This document shows, piece by piece, positions 11,420-24,400 of a DNA stretch of 64,000 nucleotides. The stretch is taken from the NCBI GenBank assembly GCA_026413225.1, contig CM048552.1, positions 132,259,053 to 132,323,052 of the forward strand. Reading direction: 5' to 3'. The notes under the pieces are model-generated. The model saw only the letters and a program-made list of their open reading frames with translations, had not been told where the DNA came from and made no database searches. Source of the DNA: Otis tarda (Eukaryota; Chordata; Aves; Otidiformes; Otididae). Both the position numbers and the translations under genes were made by a program. Position 1 is the stretch's first letter; every line of letters starts with the position of its first letter.

Positions 11420-11440
11420 ATGGGGCGCGGCTCTGCCTGA
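11420..11440 (+). other. Six-codon upstream ORF in the MAP3K15 leader
   Basis: An ATG at 11420 in a strong context (G at -3, G at +4) opens a six-codon frame (MGRGSA) ending with TGA at 11438-11440, 45 bases before the MAP3K15 ATG and in the same frame. If transcription starts upstream of 11420, ribosomes would meet this ATG first and would have to re-initiate or leak past it to make the kinase. Its TGA is also the in-frame stop that closes the frame upstream of the main ATG, so the main start cannot be extended 5' on this exon. Confidence 0.6.
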
Positions 11441-11485
11441 GCACCTGCCGGCAGCCACCGGCTCCCCCCAGCTCTCGACGGCGCT

Positions 11486-11810
11486 ATGGAGAGCCCCGCG
11501 GGCGGCAGTGCGGCAGCGGAGCCGGCGGAGCCCGAGCTGCCGGCCGCTGGCCCGGCTGAGGCGACAGCGGGCGGAGGGGAGGCGGCGGAGGTCGGGGCGG
11601 CGGTGGCAGCCCCTCGGCCGCGCTGCCTGCGGGCCGTGTACGTGCTGAACGACTCGCCCAAGGGGGCCGGCGGGGCGCGGAGCCCCGACGCCGGGGCGCG
11701 GCAGTGCCTGCTGCGGGCTTGCGAGGCCGAGGGGGCCCAGCTCGGCACGATCAACTTCGGGGAACTGGACTTCGGGGAGACGGCGGTGCTGGACGCCTTC
11801 TACGACGCGG
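11486..11810 (+). CDS. MAP3K15: MAP3K15 exon 1: start and N-terminal region
   Basis: Encodes residues 1-108 plus the first base of codon 109 (phase 1 donor, GCGG|GTGAGC). The ATG at 11486 has G at -3 and G at +4 and follows an in-frame TGA at 11438, so it is the first in-frame ATG of this exon that is not closed off by a stop. Residues 1-45 are low-complexity Ala/Glu/Pro/Gly, as expected for the poorly conserved ASK N-terminus. From about residue 46 (RCLRAVYVLND) the conserved fold begins, with LLRACEAEGAQL (Cys79) and FGELDFGETAVLDAFYDA. Cys79 aligns with ASK1 Cys120. This is the first part of the thioredoxin-binding, thioredoxin-fold-like domain of ASK kinases. High GC content reflects the CpG island. 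The antisense 226-codon frame across this exon is a shadow. Confidence 0.95.
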
Positions 11811-13895
11811 GTGAGCGGGCTGGGCTGAGGCGGGGCCGCGGAGCCGGGGCTGAGGCTGGGTCCTGCCCGGTGCCACCCTCGCGGCTTGTGCGGGGTCACG
11901 GCCGGCCGAGCTGGGGAAGGGTCCATAAAGGTGGTGCCAGAGAGGCCACGGGGCAAATGTAGGACTGTGAGGGGGGTCTTGAGAAGGGGTGTGGAGACAG
12001 AGACATGAGAGAATGGCTGCGAGGGGAACCTCGTGCAATGGGACCAAGAGCCCTGTCTTCAAGGAGCATCCTGCACATGGAGGAGGAGGAGGCGTGAGGA
12101 AAAAATTCAAGCCCTGACACCAGCTCTTTCAGTCACCGCCGTGTGTTGCCCTATCAGGACTGGGGATCCTATGATGCCAACTGAGCCTTAAGGAGTAGCA
12201 AAATTCTTGCTAGTGTGACTTGCGAAGAACCCTCTTCTAGCTCCCAGCCTGGTTGGGAGCTTAGAACGAGACATAGCGTGAAGATAGGTCAGCCAGAAGC
12301 CTCTGAGCTGGCTTGACCAGATGGTTCCTGTTCTCTAACTCCAGACCTGGCCAGTGAAATTGGCTTGCACATAGCCAAGCAATCCAGGATTGTTCTGGAC
12401 AAGAGAGTGTAGAAACAGACCCTAAGGAAGGAGACTTGTGAGTGTTGTCCACCCTGTCCAGGCTCCAAATGGTGTCTGGTCTCTAATGGCTCAAAAGTGA
12501 GCTGCTGTCCCTTCTCTGCTCAAAAAACTGGCTGTTTGCGTGGTGTGGGAGAAAGTTGTGAGCTTTGTGAGCAAGCAGAGGAAGCCCCATAGTCAATAGA
12601 TGTTGTTAAAACTAAGCAAGGTGAGTATGCGGACACACTGCAGATGTGCAGACATACTTTTTCTCATATCTGTATGAGCAGGCATTAGGAAACTCAGGGA
12701 TTCACAGACTCTGAAGAGGGAAAGTACTGTTAAGTTCATGTTGGTGTCCATCTTTCACAAGAAGAACTTTGTTTTGATCATGAGATGTGTTAAAGAATAC
12801 TTCTTAAAACTTTAGTCTTATTTTAAATTCTCATATGATGATGAGTCCATTTCACGCCCTGATAAGTCACTCAAATATTGAGGAACCTTACACCTTTTGT
12901 TGTTGTTTTTTAACTTCCCAATATCTCTGCTAGTAAGGTTGACAAGTACAGAATAAATATATTATTTGTGTGTCTTAGTACACAACCATGAACTAGTAAT
13001 TTCTTTGTGTATCACATTTTTGTAGCCTTTCTGAAGGTAAGCATGATAGTGTAATGATGGTCTCATCCCCGCGGAGTTATTTCTCTGTTTCTGCTAATAG
13101 TCATATTAATGAAATTATACACACACCTGCTCTGCGTTGTACTGAGAGCTTCAGACAGTTTTTTAAAACGTTATCTTGAGTTCCTGCATTCTAAAATGAG
13201 TGCCCCTTGTCTGGGAATATGGCCTACCTTTGCAGACTTTTGCATTCAAGTCATCATGTAGGACCAAGATAATTTTATCAGTGATTAATACCACTTCGTA
13301 GTAGTAAAGTGCCTTTTTACTGGATACTCCTGCAACACTGTTATGTCCATGCTGAATGTGTTAGTAGTATTTTAGCATTAATTAATTGTCACAGGTCCCA
13401 CATTAACGGCCATTAACTGCAATGTTACCCTGAAAATGCAATGAAAAAAATGCTATTGAGCATAAACAATCCTTTCAATGGAGTATTTATTTTGTTTTTC
13501 TATTGCTTTAATATTTTCATAATATTATTAATTGCTCTTCTAGTATCAATATTTTAATAGCTTTTTTTTTTCTTGCACTGTTGCAGTTACTGACTTTTTT
13601 AACTGAACATCTCTGTAGTTTCCTTTTTTTTTTTTTTTTTAAATAGCCAGACTGTACTGACATGTGCCCCATCCTTTGGAGTTTTCCCAGTTCCTATGCT
13701 ATGTCTAAAACTGATGTTGAGAGAAGTCCTTAGTCAGAACCTTTAAACTTCTAAGATTTAAACTTTTTTAAGTTTATGCTGGCACCTTGAGATGAATTGT
13801 CTTTGTCTTAGTACTTGCTGCTTCATTTCCTCCTGCTAAATTTCATATTGGATTTTCATTACCGTGGATTTTAAAGTGCTGCCTCTTTTTTTTTA

Positions 13896-13924
13896 TTTTT
13901 TTTTTTTTTTTTTTTTTTTTTCAG
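13896..13924 (+). repeat. Long T tract followed by CAG
   Basis: A run of 26 T residues (13896-13921), preceded by another T run, ends directly in CAG. It resembles a strong polypyrimidine tract plus acceptor, but no downstream open exon consistent with MAP3K15 follows, so it is a decoy-like acceptor or a mutated poly-T tract. A similar arrangement occurs at 23567-23590. Confidence 0.7.
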
Positions 13925-15729
13925 TTCTCGTTTTATATACAGTGATCTGTCATTGATTCCTGAGAACTTTTGTTTATGCCTTTCTTGTTTTCTTGCTCCA
14001 TGTTGTTAATTGGTGGGTTCTCCCTATCTCATTTTTTAACATATATCAAGCTGTTATCCAAAAATGCTGTGTCTGATAATTGTTCGTTTACATGGAATAT
14101 TCTTAATCCACTACTCTGCAATTTCTTTAATCTTTGAAAAATAAATCCTTTTTAATGTCTGTATTTTATAGATAAAATTAATTGTTGCCATTCCAGAATA
14201 TGTGTCAGATTGGGACTGTTGGCATCTATTCAGTCCTTAACGAATGACAGCATTAAGCATGAGTTTTAATATGAGCAATCCTATGCCTTACGATGAACTT
14301 TCTGTGTTAGGGAATTACTGTGTGTTTACTTTAAAAGGAAAAAAATCTAAAGAATTTTTATTACTGCTTGTGTAAGGTATTGAGCAGATATTTCCCATAC
14401 TGCAGATACCTATATTTACTTTCTGTACACCATTGGCAGAACCTTTAGAAGCAGTTCCTCTTGCTCTGTTATCAGAGCAGGAGTTCTCTAAAAGATACTT
14501 GCCTATACCCATCTCTTGGTTTACTAGTTGGAACCTTAACTGGTAAGTAACTACTAATTCTTAGAGTGAGCAGTGAGGTCCATCTCATTGTGAATAGTAA
14601 GGACAAGGTCTTTGTTAAAAGTGCTGTCCATTGTCCCTTTTTCCCTACTCTGCCTGAAATTGTAGCTGTTTACTTAAAGTCATAAGGCACCCCCTTCCCA
14701 AGCAAGTTTATCTGTCTTATTTACTATGAATGTATAATGTGGTGACTCTTGGTATTGGTATCTTTGATGACAAAACCAGCAAACTTTAAGGACGGAGTGC
14801 AAGGGCAGATTTTCTAGTAGATGACTTTTCAGTAAGACCACTGAGAAGAGTGCTGCAAAACCACCTGTATTCCGTAATAAGAGTATGATGTCTCTTTTCT
14901 CCTTGAGTGTACTCAAGACTGACTTCCCACCATTTGAAATCTTCTCATGAATGGAAGTGTGACTTCATGCCTTATGTTAGTTATTGCAGACCAGCAGGTA
15001 GTGTAGAATGACCCCGGTCTTAAGAAATCACTAAACTTTCTAAGATGCTTTGCTAAAGGGGAACTACAGCACTTGTGAGAGTGAACTTAAAACAAATTGT
15101 GAAATAAGAGCTTGATAACAGAAAGGTGAGATCTCTTTGCTCAGTCTGTGCTAGAAACAAGCCTGTCAACAGAGTAGTTTGTTATGCATAAGTGGGTGGT
15201 GGTATTTACCTAATAGAGAAGCAACAAGGATGCTTGCATATATTGACTGTATCTCTCTGGGAAGACAGAGAGGCAATACTTTCAGAATGAAAGCCACAGA
15301 TACAAGGCATTAGAGTGAAGCTTTTTTTTTTTTTTTTTTTTTCCACAAAAGAAAAGCAATTTTACACAGGAACAATGAGCTGACTAAGGATTTTAAAAAG
15401 TCTTCAGAATTATCCCATACAGAAAATCAGGCTACAGGCATTGTAGTGCATTCGTAAACAGCTTAAGGGATGTGGTGAAAAGGTGAGCATGTTTTGATTA
15501 GTGATGTTATAGATAGTGATTCAACCTCTTTGTGCTCTTACTGTAGCTGCAAAGGACCTTTCTGTTCTGAATGTACTAAGAAGGCAAACGTGATGTCATA
15601 GTTAAATGTCTGACCTGTACCTATGGAAGGGTGATGCTATATATAGAGTGATGTAGCTTTTACTTGTCTACCTGAAACTTGCCTGAAGTGCTGTAGTGTC
15701 AAGGAGTGGCCTCTACACTTGTATGAGTT

Positions 15730-15764
15730 TTGGATGTTTCCTTTTGGATGTTTCCTTTTGGGGT
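15730..15764. repeat. Short tandem duplication (16-bp unit)
   Basis: The unit TTTGGATGTTTCCTTT occurs twice in immediate succession in intron 1 and is followed by a partial third start (TGGGG). It is a local slippage duplication without evident function. Confidence 0.75.
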
Positions 15765-17479
15765 CTGTGAAATCCTGTTTCTGTAGCTGGTCATCCTTTT
15801 ATTTCATGAGGGGTGTACAGTGATCTGTTTTGAGGCTTGGAATATTTCTTCAAACACTTGACCACAGCATTTAGAGATTACTACAGTCACTGAAGTCAGC
15901 AAGATGAAAGTCAACTGAAAGGAATACAAGCTAGAAAGAGACTAGGAGTACTGAGGAATAAAGTTTGCCTGAGGAAAAAATAAGTATTCCTCTGACAATC
16001 CAGGAAACTATGTCAGATCATTTGTGAGTATTTTAAAGTCAATTTCTGTTGTTTTGCTACATATGAACTTCTCTAACCAACATCGTGAATGATAAGGCAG
16101 CCCCAAAATGCATTGTCTGTTATCTCTCTCTGCAGCCCCATCTTCACTCAGAGCCAATGTTAGACTTCAGAGGGGGCCCAGACAGAGACCGAAACATGGT
16201 TCTTCCTTCTGTACCATACTTGAACCACTCTTAATGTAACCTTAATTTCTTGTCCCTGAAACTCTTTTTCTTCATGTTAGACCATGAAAGAGGAAGGAGG
16301 AAATGTGTTCTTGATCCTAATTTTCAGGCTCTGGCAGCCACTGAAGGAATCATCGTTGCTTGTCCTGAAGCCCGCTGCCCTCTGAAGGCCAGTATCCTGA
16401 ATTCAGAATTGGCAGGGACTCTTCAGCTTCTTCAGCCCAAAGAGTAGTATGTCAGGGTACAGTAAGCATTTGTTGCTAGTTTAAGCTAATGTACAGCATG
16501 ACAACTAGTGTAGCTGAGCTGGAAGCACGTGCTTGTCTTGCTGACTCTGCCACAGGGATTGTAATCTCTGACAGGAAGGCGAGAATGACAGCTGAGGGCA
16601 ATAACTTATTAAATAAACTGTGACAAACCTTTCTGCTGCAATTTATCTTTGCCCCTGGGTGTGACAGCGAGCAATGGGGAAGGGGTTAAGGATTAGCTCT
16701 CTGATACTTACTTCAGCAGGCAGGGTTTGCTGGTTTTCTGAGGAGTAATTAGTATTTTTTTCTTTCCTTTCTTTTCCCCTGCAACTGGCTCAATGGTTAT
16801 GTGTGTATTTTCTTTAAATCATCTGAGGAGATGTATATACCGCAGAATACAGAAATGTGAAGAGAAGCAAACCAACCGTCTTCAGAATGGGAAGGTGGTG
16901 GCTGAGAGGCTAAGACTGACTAGGTTGGATGTTGTGCTGCTTTAACACAACAGCAGAGCTATTAGGACCTGATGTTTTTATCTCTGCATGGTACTGCACA
17001 TCTGGAGCGACTACAGGTGTCTCCAGAAAAGCTCTGCATCGTTACATTGAACTAAATATTATTACAAGACCCTGTAATATGCCAGTATTGTAATCCTTTA
17101 ATATTGAAGAGCATGAGGTGAGTTTTAAATTATAGTAACAAGCCTGATGCAATCCATTGAGTATATGTTACTGTGTTATGATACATCTCAGGTGCTATGA
17201 CACCTACATTACATTCAAGAGGTATATTTTGCTTTAATGATATTAGTTGGGGTCAATTTCCAACATGAAGTCTTCTTGTAGAAATGCTTATTTGTGTTCA
17301 GAGATTTGCATGCTTTTGCTCAATAGTAGAGAATATTTGCTAACTGTCACCTGTGAAAAATGTCTTTGTATCAATTTTGTTGCTTTTTCTGTGTATAACC
17401 TGAAAGGCTTCGCTTTGATTCAACTTGCATGTGTTCTGTGAAATAGCTCCTTTAATGTCAGTTGAACAAGCTTAGAAAC

Positions 17480-17523
17480 ATGCGAATAAATAACCAAACA
17501 CTGGTTATGCAAATAAATAACCA
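17480..17523. repeat. Direct repeat of a 17-base unit
   Basis: ATGCGAATAAATAACCA at 17480-17496 and ATGCAAATAAATAACCA at 17507-17523 differ at one base and are offset by 27 bases. This is a small AT-rich duplication in intron 1. The AATAAA strings within it are unlikely to be functional poly-A signals in this context. Confidence 0.7.
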
Positions 17524-18462
17524 TAAATAGGTTGTGTGGAATTCATTAACTTTCCTTTGGTATATTGCCATGGGCCAAATGCAAGATCAGAGCTGTATTC
17601 AGAGAATGATGACTATGTTAAAGCAAAATGAAGAAATATTCCTTGATTCTCTCATGGAGAGAGATTCTGTTTTAGTACTTCTCCTTTTGGAACTAACATA
17701 TCTTTTTAGTTGTGATGGGATACTACCTTTTAGTGAAGCTTTGAATGAATTTGTTTGCATGTCTAAAAATCTGGTGCTAACCATGCCAATTTGGATTCCT
17801 TTAATTGTTCTAAGGTGAGAGTATGTACATGTGCATGCACTGTCTATCTGAAGTGACTCATTTCTGTGCTATGACTCTTGGATAAAGGAAAAAAAATTAC
17901 AAATTCAGTTATTTTTTTTTTCCTGTTCTTTCCTCTCCATGAAACTTACTTGCGTTAAAAAACCCAATAACATTACCAAAAAACAACCTAGCCTACAAGT
18001 TTCCATTTTCTCTGCGTGCCTGCCTCTCCTCCTGAGCTTAAACATTAAATCTGAGAAGGCTTTCTGGAATCTGACTGTGAACCCTGTGTCGCTGGGTTTT
18101 GTAGCTAGGAACACAGATGATTTCTAGGTGTTAAATCAGCTGAGAAGGAATCTTCTTCCTAATTATAATACAAGTCATGTGTGTTTGTTTTAATTTACTC
18201 TGCAAGTAATGTTTTTTTGCCATATGATTAAAAATCTTACTGATTCTTGATAAATAGACTTAGTTAGACAGAAGCTTTTATGCCCCTTACAGCCATTACA
18301 AATGATTTAGAAAATTTGAACATTTATTCTGAAGAGATGAACGGCTGCATCTGTCTTGAGCTACCTTTGATCTAAAGTTCAATTATTGTCAAACTTATGG
18401 CCCTTGAAAACACTGCAGCTAGGATGAGTTTTGTTTTTAAATATTGCTTAAATGTTTTTTTT

Positions 18463-18479
18463 GGGGGGGGGCGGGGGGG
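18463..18479 (+). repeat. G-rich run with quadruplex potential
   Basis: Nine G residues, one C, then seven G residues on the coding strand of intron 1, preceded by T8. Four or more GG/GGG blocks are available, so a G-quadruplex in the displaced strand or nascent RNA is possible. The run may also be an error-prone site in sequencing. Confidence 0.6.
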
Positions 18480-21400
18480 ATAAGTGAAACATTTCTGTAG
18501 GGTTTTCTGGAATTCTTTGTGTAAGTAAATGTTGTTCTGATTACTGGTAGGAGAAAAACAAAGTGCTGTCTATGCATGCCAGTCAGTGAATTCTCAAGGT
18601 TACAGTTTTCTTTCTTTCTTTTCTTTTCTTTTTTTTTTTTGTTTAAGTATCATATACAAACATGTTTTTCAACGTAGTTCCTAAGTTACTCTGAAGGAAT
18701 CTGCTGTGCCATTTGACCGTGAGATGTTGTCAGGCAGATCTCTGGTTCTACCTTGTTGCATTTCAAGTTGACTGTCAGTGTCAGAGAGCTCCAGAGAAGC
18801 AGCTGTACATGAGGCTGACAGACTTGAGTCAACCAGGATGGGCACACGTGGGAGCCTGGTTCCTGGGCACTCATCTCCTTTGCAGTGATTGCATGCATGT
18901 TCAGTCTTGCTGTGCTGTGTGTAGCATATTCTTCATAGGTTTAAGAATTGTTTCTCTAAGACCTCAGATCACAAAATTAAGTTTAAAAAAAGAAAAAGGA
19001 AATATTTGCTTATGTGGGTTAATTACAGTGCTTTAATTTCTATCCTCGCATAAAACAGAAAAATTATGATCGATATGTGGTAGCTCTTTTTGTGTTCTGC
19101 AGTCATGTCCTGCTTTTATCAGTGTAATCGTACATTGCTTTTTTAATCATCAAATTACACTTGCATGTTAAGAAATGTCGATGTGCTCCCTAGTTAAAAA
19201 GTAACTAATGTTCCTGGTTTGCAGACGTAGATGCTTGAGGCAAAGCTCTTCTGATGTGTACGGGCTTGGTGCAGGACTCGAGTGAAAACTCTAGATTTTT
19301 TGGCTTCCTCTATATTCTACTTGTAAGATGGCCTTAAGTTCAAACTCAGTGGCTGTCTGCCCTGGCTGCAAACTTTCGTTGAATTGATACTTGGGGCATA
19401 CTGCTACTTTGCGGCACATGAAGGAGCAGCCCCAGTGGTGATCACTTGGCCTAGCTGCTCCCCCTTTTCATGCTGCAGTGATGTTATGTGGCTGAAATTA
19501 GGCAGTCAAGATAGATGTACGGTCTTTCTTGGGAGGACTTCAATGTGATTTGCCGCTTGCAGGTGCAATTTGTGAACGTGGTAGGCTCTGTTTGCCTTGC
19601 CCTTCAGCAGGGATGGGAACTGCTTTAGCCTCAGGCTACCTTTGAACAGCCGTGTGGGTGCCTGAGATTGAGCCAAGAGAGAGAGTGCACCTGTTGTTTT
19701 ACCCTGCTCCCTGGCACAGGCTTGCTATAAACAGTGTACCTCTGGTCTCTGCTGAGGTCAGTGTGATTCAGCTGGCAGCTGATGGGCCAAACATGTCCCA
19801 CAGTATGATTTCACCTAGGCTGTCTTCCTTCTCTCAAGAGTGCTTCAAATACCTTCACCTTTTCCTGGGAGGTTGGAGTGGCTAGAGGGGCATGCCAGGA
19901 GCAAAAGCTGCATCCCTGTAGTCTGTAAGGAGGAACCCAAACCTGGGACATGAATTCTGACACTTAAAAATACTGGATCACTGTGTCATGATAAACTGTG
20001 CTTGCTTTTTTTTTTTTATCTTTCATAATATTCAGCCTGACAAGGTAAATGTTTCTGTTGTGGTGTTCAAGGTGATAGAACTGAAACTTTTCAGATATTC
20101 TCTGGTAAAACTGCCGAGCGTTTAAACTTTGGTCTAAGTCAGTAGTTCAACAACAGTTATGCCTTGGAGTTCAAAGCCAAAAGGGATTCACAACTTTAAA
20201 AAATGTACCCCAGCTTTTATTGCATTGAGTGTACATAATCTCAACCTTGGTAAGCATGACCTTTCATTGACTGAAGTGGGCTCTGATGACGGGCACAAAT
20301 CCACAAATTCAGTATTAAGGGAAGTATGCTGGTTTATCATATCTGAACTTGTGCGCATATAGTTGTGTCTACTGTAGTATACACTGCTTTTGCTTAAATT
20401 ATGTTTAAAAATTCTTCAATATTTCTTTAAAGTAAGAAACAAAGGGTAGTTCTAAATAGAATCATATTGAAGTGCTTTTTAATGCCATTTCACTCAGTAT
20501 AATCTTTTTTTTTGTTTGTTTCACTTTGTATCAAGTTATGGAAGGAAATGTCTAGACTTTCTGCTGTTTATGTTTTTTCCTGCTTAGGAAAACAGGCCTT
20601 CATACACAGAACTGTAGCTCAACCACTGATGGTCACTGGCCTCTCAACAATTTGAGAAATGCTGTTCACATAATACCTAAAGCTTTTGAAGTCTAAGCCC
20701 AAAACACATTAGTTCTGGAAGACAAACAAACAAGCTCCCATGTAAATCAGCATGATAATGAGCTTTCCCTAAAATTCTTCAGATTCCTACTAGGGTCAGC
20801 AGTGCTGTCTCTGAATTGTAGTACTCCATTGCCTCCAAGCCAGTTGAAAATAGAATTGTAGATTTGTGTAACTGTGGAGAAAATAACAGGGGAGTTACTT
20901 TGTTTACACTTGGGATAGTGACTTATTCCCTGCTTGATTGCTATCCCCTCTCCTCCCTGCCTTTACATTTGTTACAAATATTTAGTAGCTAGCTCAGCAT
21001 GAAGAAATGGTATTGAGTCAAGTGTCTCAGCCTTAGCAATCACAGAAAGGCCGCAGGTTTTGTCTAATGCAGAAAAACACCTGCCTGTAATAATTTCACT
21101 CAGGTGTGACAAGCTGTATTAACTCTGCTGTTGCTGCCTTTCACTCACAGCAGTTGGAGAAAGGAAAAAGATTTTTTTTTTTTAATTCTTCTAATTTGTC
21201 TGTATGTCGAGGGAAGATATCTCTTAGTTTTGCCTTTACTCTGAGAGTGACAAGATGAAACTGGAGTTGGGAATTTGTGAATTAAAACAGTACAAGGCTG
21301 TATACTGACTGTGTTGCTTTGAAACAGTTCCAGACCAGTCATCTCTGCTGCTCTAATCTTACTCAAAAATAAAAATTTGCAGGGGAAAAGCTAATTACTG

Positions 21401-24400
21401 CAACGATAGTACTGCTCAGCACTAGGCTTCCTTACTTAGCAGAGCTTCTGTGTGCACAGTGCTGTTTAATAGAGCAACTGTCTGCTTTTATCATTATCAT
21501 CTCTACCTTTTGTGAAACTGAGTTATTTGCTTCAGATATTTTATTTGTAAATGAATTCTTGACATGCTTCAGTCTTTTTTTTAAACCCAGTTTGAGAAAA
21601 GGACATGATTACCAGGCTCAAAGCCAGACGTTGTGCCTGTTTCTACTAGTCTTGTTCATGGTCCTTAAGATAACTAAATAATTATGTGTTGCTGTCAGGT
21701 GGAGCAAGTATCCAAATCAGAATGAAAGGAAGTCTGAAAATGACTGAGATGCATTTTTTTTTTTAATTTTCATGTTAATTAAGTTTTGGAGTTGCTAAAC
21801 TTACATTTTTGCTTATTATTATCACTACAGCAGAAAACTAGGTAAGTCTTCGTATCATTTTTGGAAAACCAGAAACTGCCTTGCAATCAAGGCACAAAAG
21901 AATGCTTGGGTTTTTTTTTTTAATTATTCTTTTTTTTTTTTTACCCTTTAATGCCTCTTCACATTCCTTTTGCACTAATGATTGCCTCTGAGAAGATGTA
22001 TTATATCTTCTGAGAAGAATAACAAGTGAATTTGGATATTCAGAATTTAAGATCTTAAATCTAAACTTTCTTGCATGGTTCCACCGTAACACATTCATAA
22101 GGTACAGATTAGCAATGTACTGCTGATCCTTTTCCTTCAATACAACTTCAAATTTGAGTTTCCACTTTATAGTCCCTGAAAGAGGTGGCAGTTGCTATTC
22201 TATCCTGTCTGTTTAATAGGCCTCAGATCTGACTATGGTAGTTGCTCAACCCTAACTTTGGCTTGTTTTTCGTCAAAGCTAATAAAGCTTTTAGGATTCA
22301 TAAAAACTGAATGCTGCAATAGGTCAAATAGATGCCTTTCTTCTTCTGGAGCATATGATGCTCTTCATGAAAGTTTTAACTGTTGTCATATTCCCTGAAC
22401 ACTTTTAACAAATCCTTTGAAAAATATGCTGATTTAGTCTTGTCTTGGAAGCCTAATACTTAATTCTAGCTACTGAACAACAGCCGAACTCTAGTTCCAA
22501 AGGACAAAGCAGTAAATGCCCACTTTCAACAGCATTTGACGTCGTCTGATAGCCTGGGTGTCTCATAGTCATACTGCAGTCCAGAACACGGTAAAAAAAG
22601 ATGGTTCTAACAGTGTGGAGGCAGCCTTTAGGCTGGCATGGCCACAGATAAGAACTGTGCTGTAAAAGCATAGACCCAGTTTTCTGGCTTGGTCCATAAC
22701 TATATGGCAGTGTCAGAGCACTGACTCTGGGTATTCTCCAGCAGAATTCAGTGAATGTTACTAGTAGCGTTCTTTCTTTGGAAGCAGCTTAACACAGGGA
22801 ACTACTTTCTGGCATCTTTCCTGTCTTTGAGGTTGGTAATAAGATAATAATGAGATGTACTTGGTTACCAAACAACGTCCCAGTGATGCTGATTTTTTTA
22901 CATACAGTCTGTCACAGTTAATACCATTGCTGTGATTATGAGACCTTAATCTTTGAAGGCTAGTTTAGTCAAGTGAAATCAGGCAGTATCAGAACTGATG
23001 GAAAGATTCTGCTGATGTATGCTGAAGGTACACAGCCCATGGCCATCAGAGTGCCTCAGGGCTCTGTACAGTGTTTGGGTACCTGATAACACAAATTTTC
23101 AAAACGTTTTCTTAGAAACTGCTTGCGTCTGAAAACTTCACTGCAGTAATTAATTTAATTTTTTTTACCTTGTTGCATCTGAAACTGTGCTTGTAAAACC
23201 AGCACACAGGCTCTAGTGATAAAAAATTCAGTGTTCTCCCTGCTCCATGTTTCAAACCAGTTTAAAGTTGTAAACTAATTTTCAGAGTGACTAGTATAAC
23301 AAACATTAGGGTTTTTTCACTGCTGGACTCTGATCTGTGAACTATAATACACTACACGGTGATCACAAGGGTGATACAAAGAAGTGGTTCTAGGGTGAAT
23401 AAGCATGAGCTTGGGGTAAAGTATCTTAGTATCATGGCTTCACACTCATCCTCTCTACAGAACATGCAATACACAGAATTCAGAGATCTTCAAAAGGGAA
23501 AAATCTACTTAGTAGAAAAACTTGCACATTAATAAAGATGCTCACTGCTTCTTGCAACTTGCAACCTTTTTTTTTTTTTTTTTTTTTCAGTTTTCTTTTT
23601 ATTCTTCTTTGCTGATCATCCCCAAATCTGACTGTGGCATTTCCCCAAAGTAAGAAGAAAAGGATGCTCCATCAAGAAGTGCAAGGGGCTGCATGAATTT
23701 GTTTGTCCCTCTATTTGGGACTTTGGACAATGAAAGTACTCATGGACTGCTGACTTGAACAGCAGTGTAAAAACTTCAGCTGTGGATTCAGCTATGTGAT
23801 AAATAGAATGTTGTAAGAAATCAGCCTCAAAACAATACTCGTAGAGTTAAATTTACAGGGAAAAAGTTGATCTATCTTGGACTTTATTAAAAAGAGAGAG
23901 AATACACCACTGAATACTTAAACTGAGATATTGTCAGCATCCATACTGGGATTCATCTTATGATGACTTCATATGTTTAAAGATTTTGAGGTGAACTATC
24001 CTATACTACACTTAATAAATGCTGAAGGCCATGTTTAAAGGCTTGTTGTAAAAACACGAATTCATGTGATTCATTATGTCTGATGAATCAGTTTGGAAGT
24101 ACTAATATTCCTCTGACTCTAGAGAGATCCTGTGATTATTAGCTTTGGGTATCTTACTTTTAGTTATAATCTTAGTTAAAGTATGGAAATCTAGAATGGA
24201 TCCACTATCATAACAAATAAGCTATGTTTATGCTTAATATTCCTTATGTACATGCTGGAAGTAATAATATATACTGTATTTGTAGGATAATTAAAGATTG
24301 AGTACATAATGTTTGTGACTTGCTTTGGAAAGGCCAACTTCTAGTGAAATTCTAGATTTTGTTGATTACTACTTAGTGCCTTAAAATAGATTTTTTTTTT

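Larger units (their letters stand above)
10690..11900 (+). promoter_or_regulatory. MAP3K15: CpG island promoter of MAP3K15
   Basis: Base composition changes sharply near 10690 to GC-rich sequence with dense CpG, and returns to normal near 11900 inside intron 1. The island covers the presumed promoter, the 5' UTR and all of coding exon 1. A GC box (GGGCGGGG, 11040-11047) is a plausible Sp1/KLF site, and no TATA box is evident near the start codon. This fits a TATA-less CpG-island promoter with dispersed initiation. The transcription start was not located; it must lie upstream of 11486 and probably within 11040-11420. The long open frames on both strands here are artefacts of GC-rich, stop-poor sequence. 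Confidence 0.85.

Noticed and set aside
11276-11956. 226-codon minus-strand open frame over exon 1
   Set aside because: It lies in the CpG island exactly antisense to MAP3K15 exon 1; GC-rich sequence lacks stops and the Pro/Arg/Ala-rich translation has no domain.
17534-17818. 94-codon plus-strand frame ending near AAG|GTGAGA in intron 1, considered as an alternative exon
   Set aside because: No acceptor of quality precedes it in a compatible phase, and the Leu/Met-rich translation is unrelated to ASK kinases.
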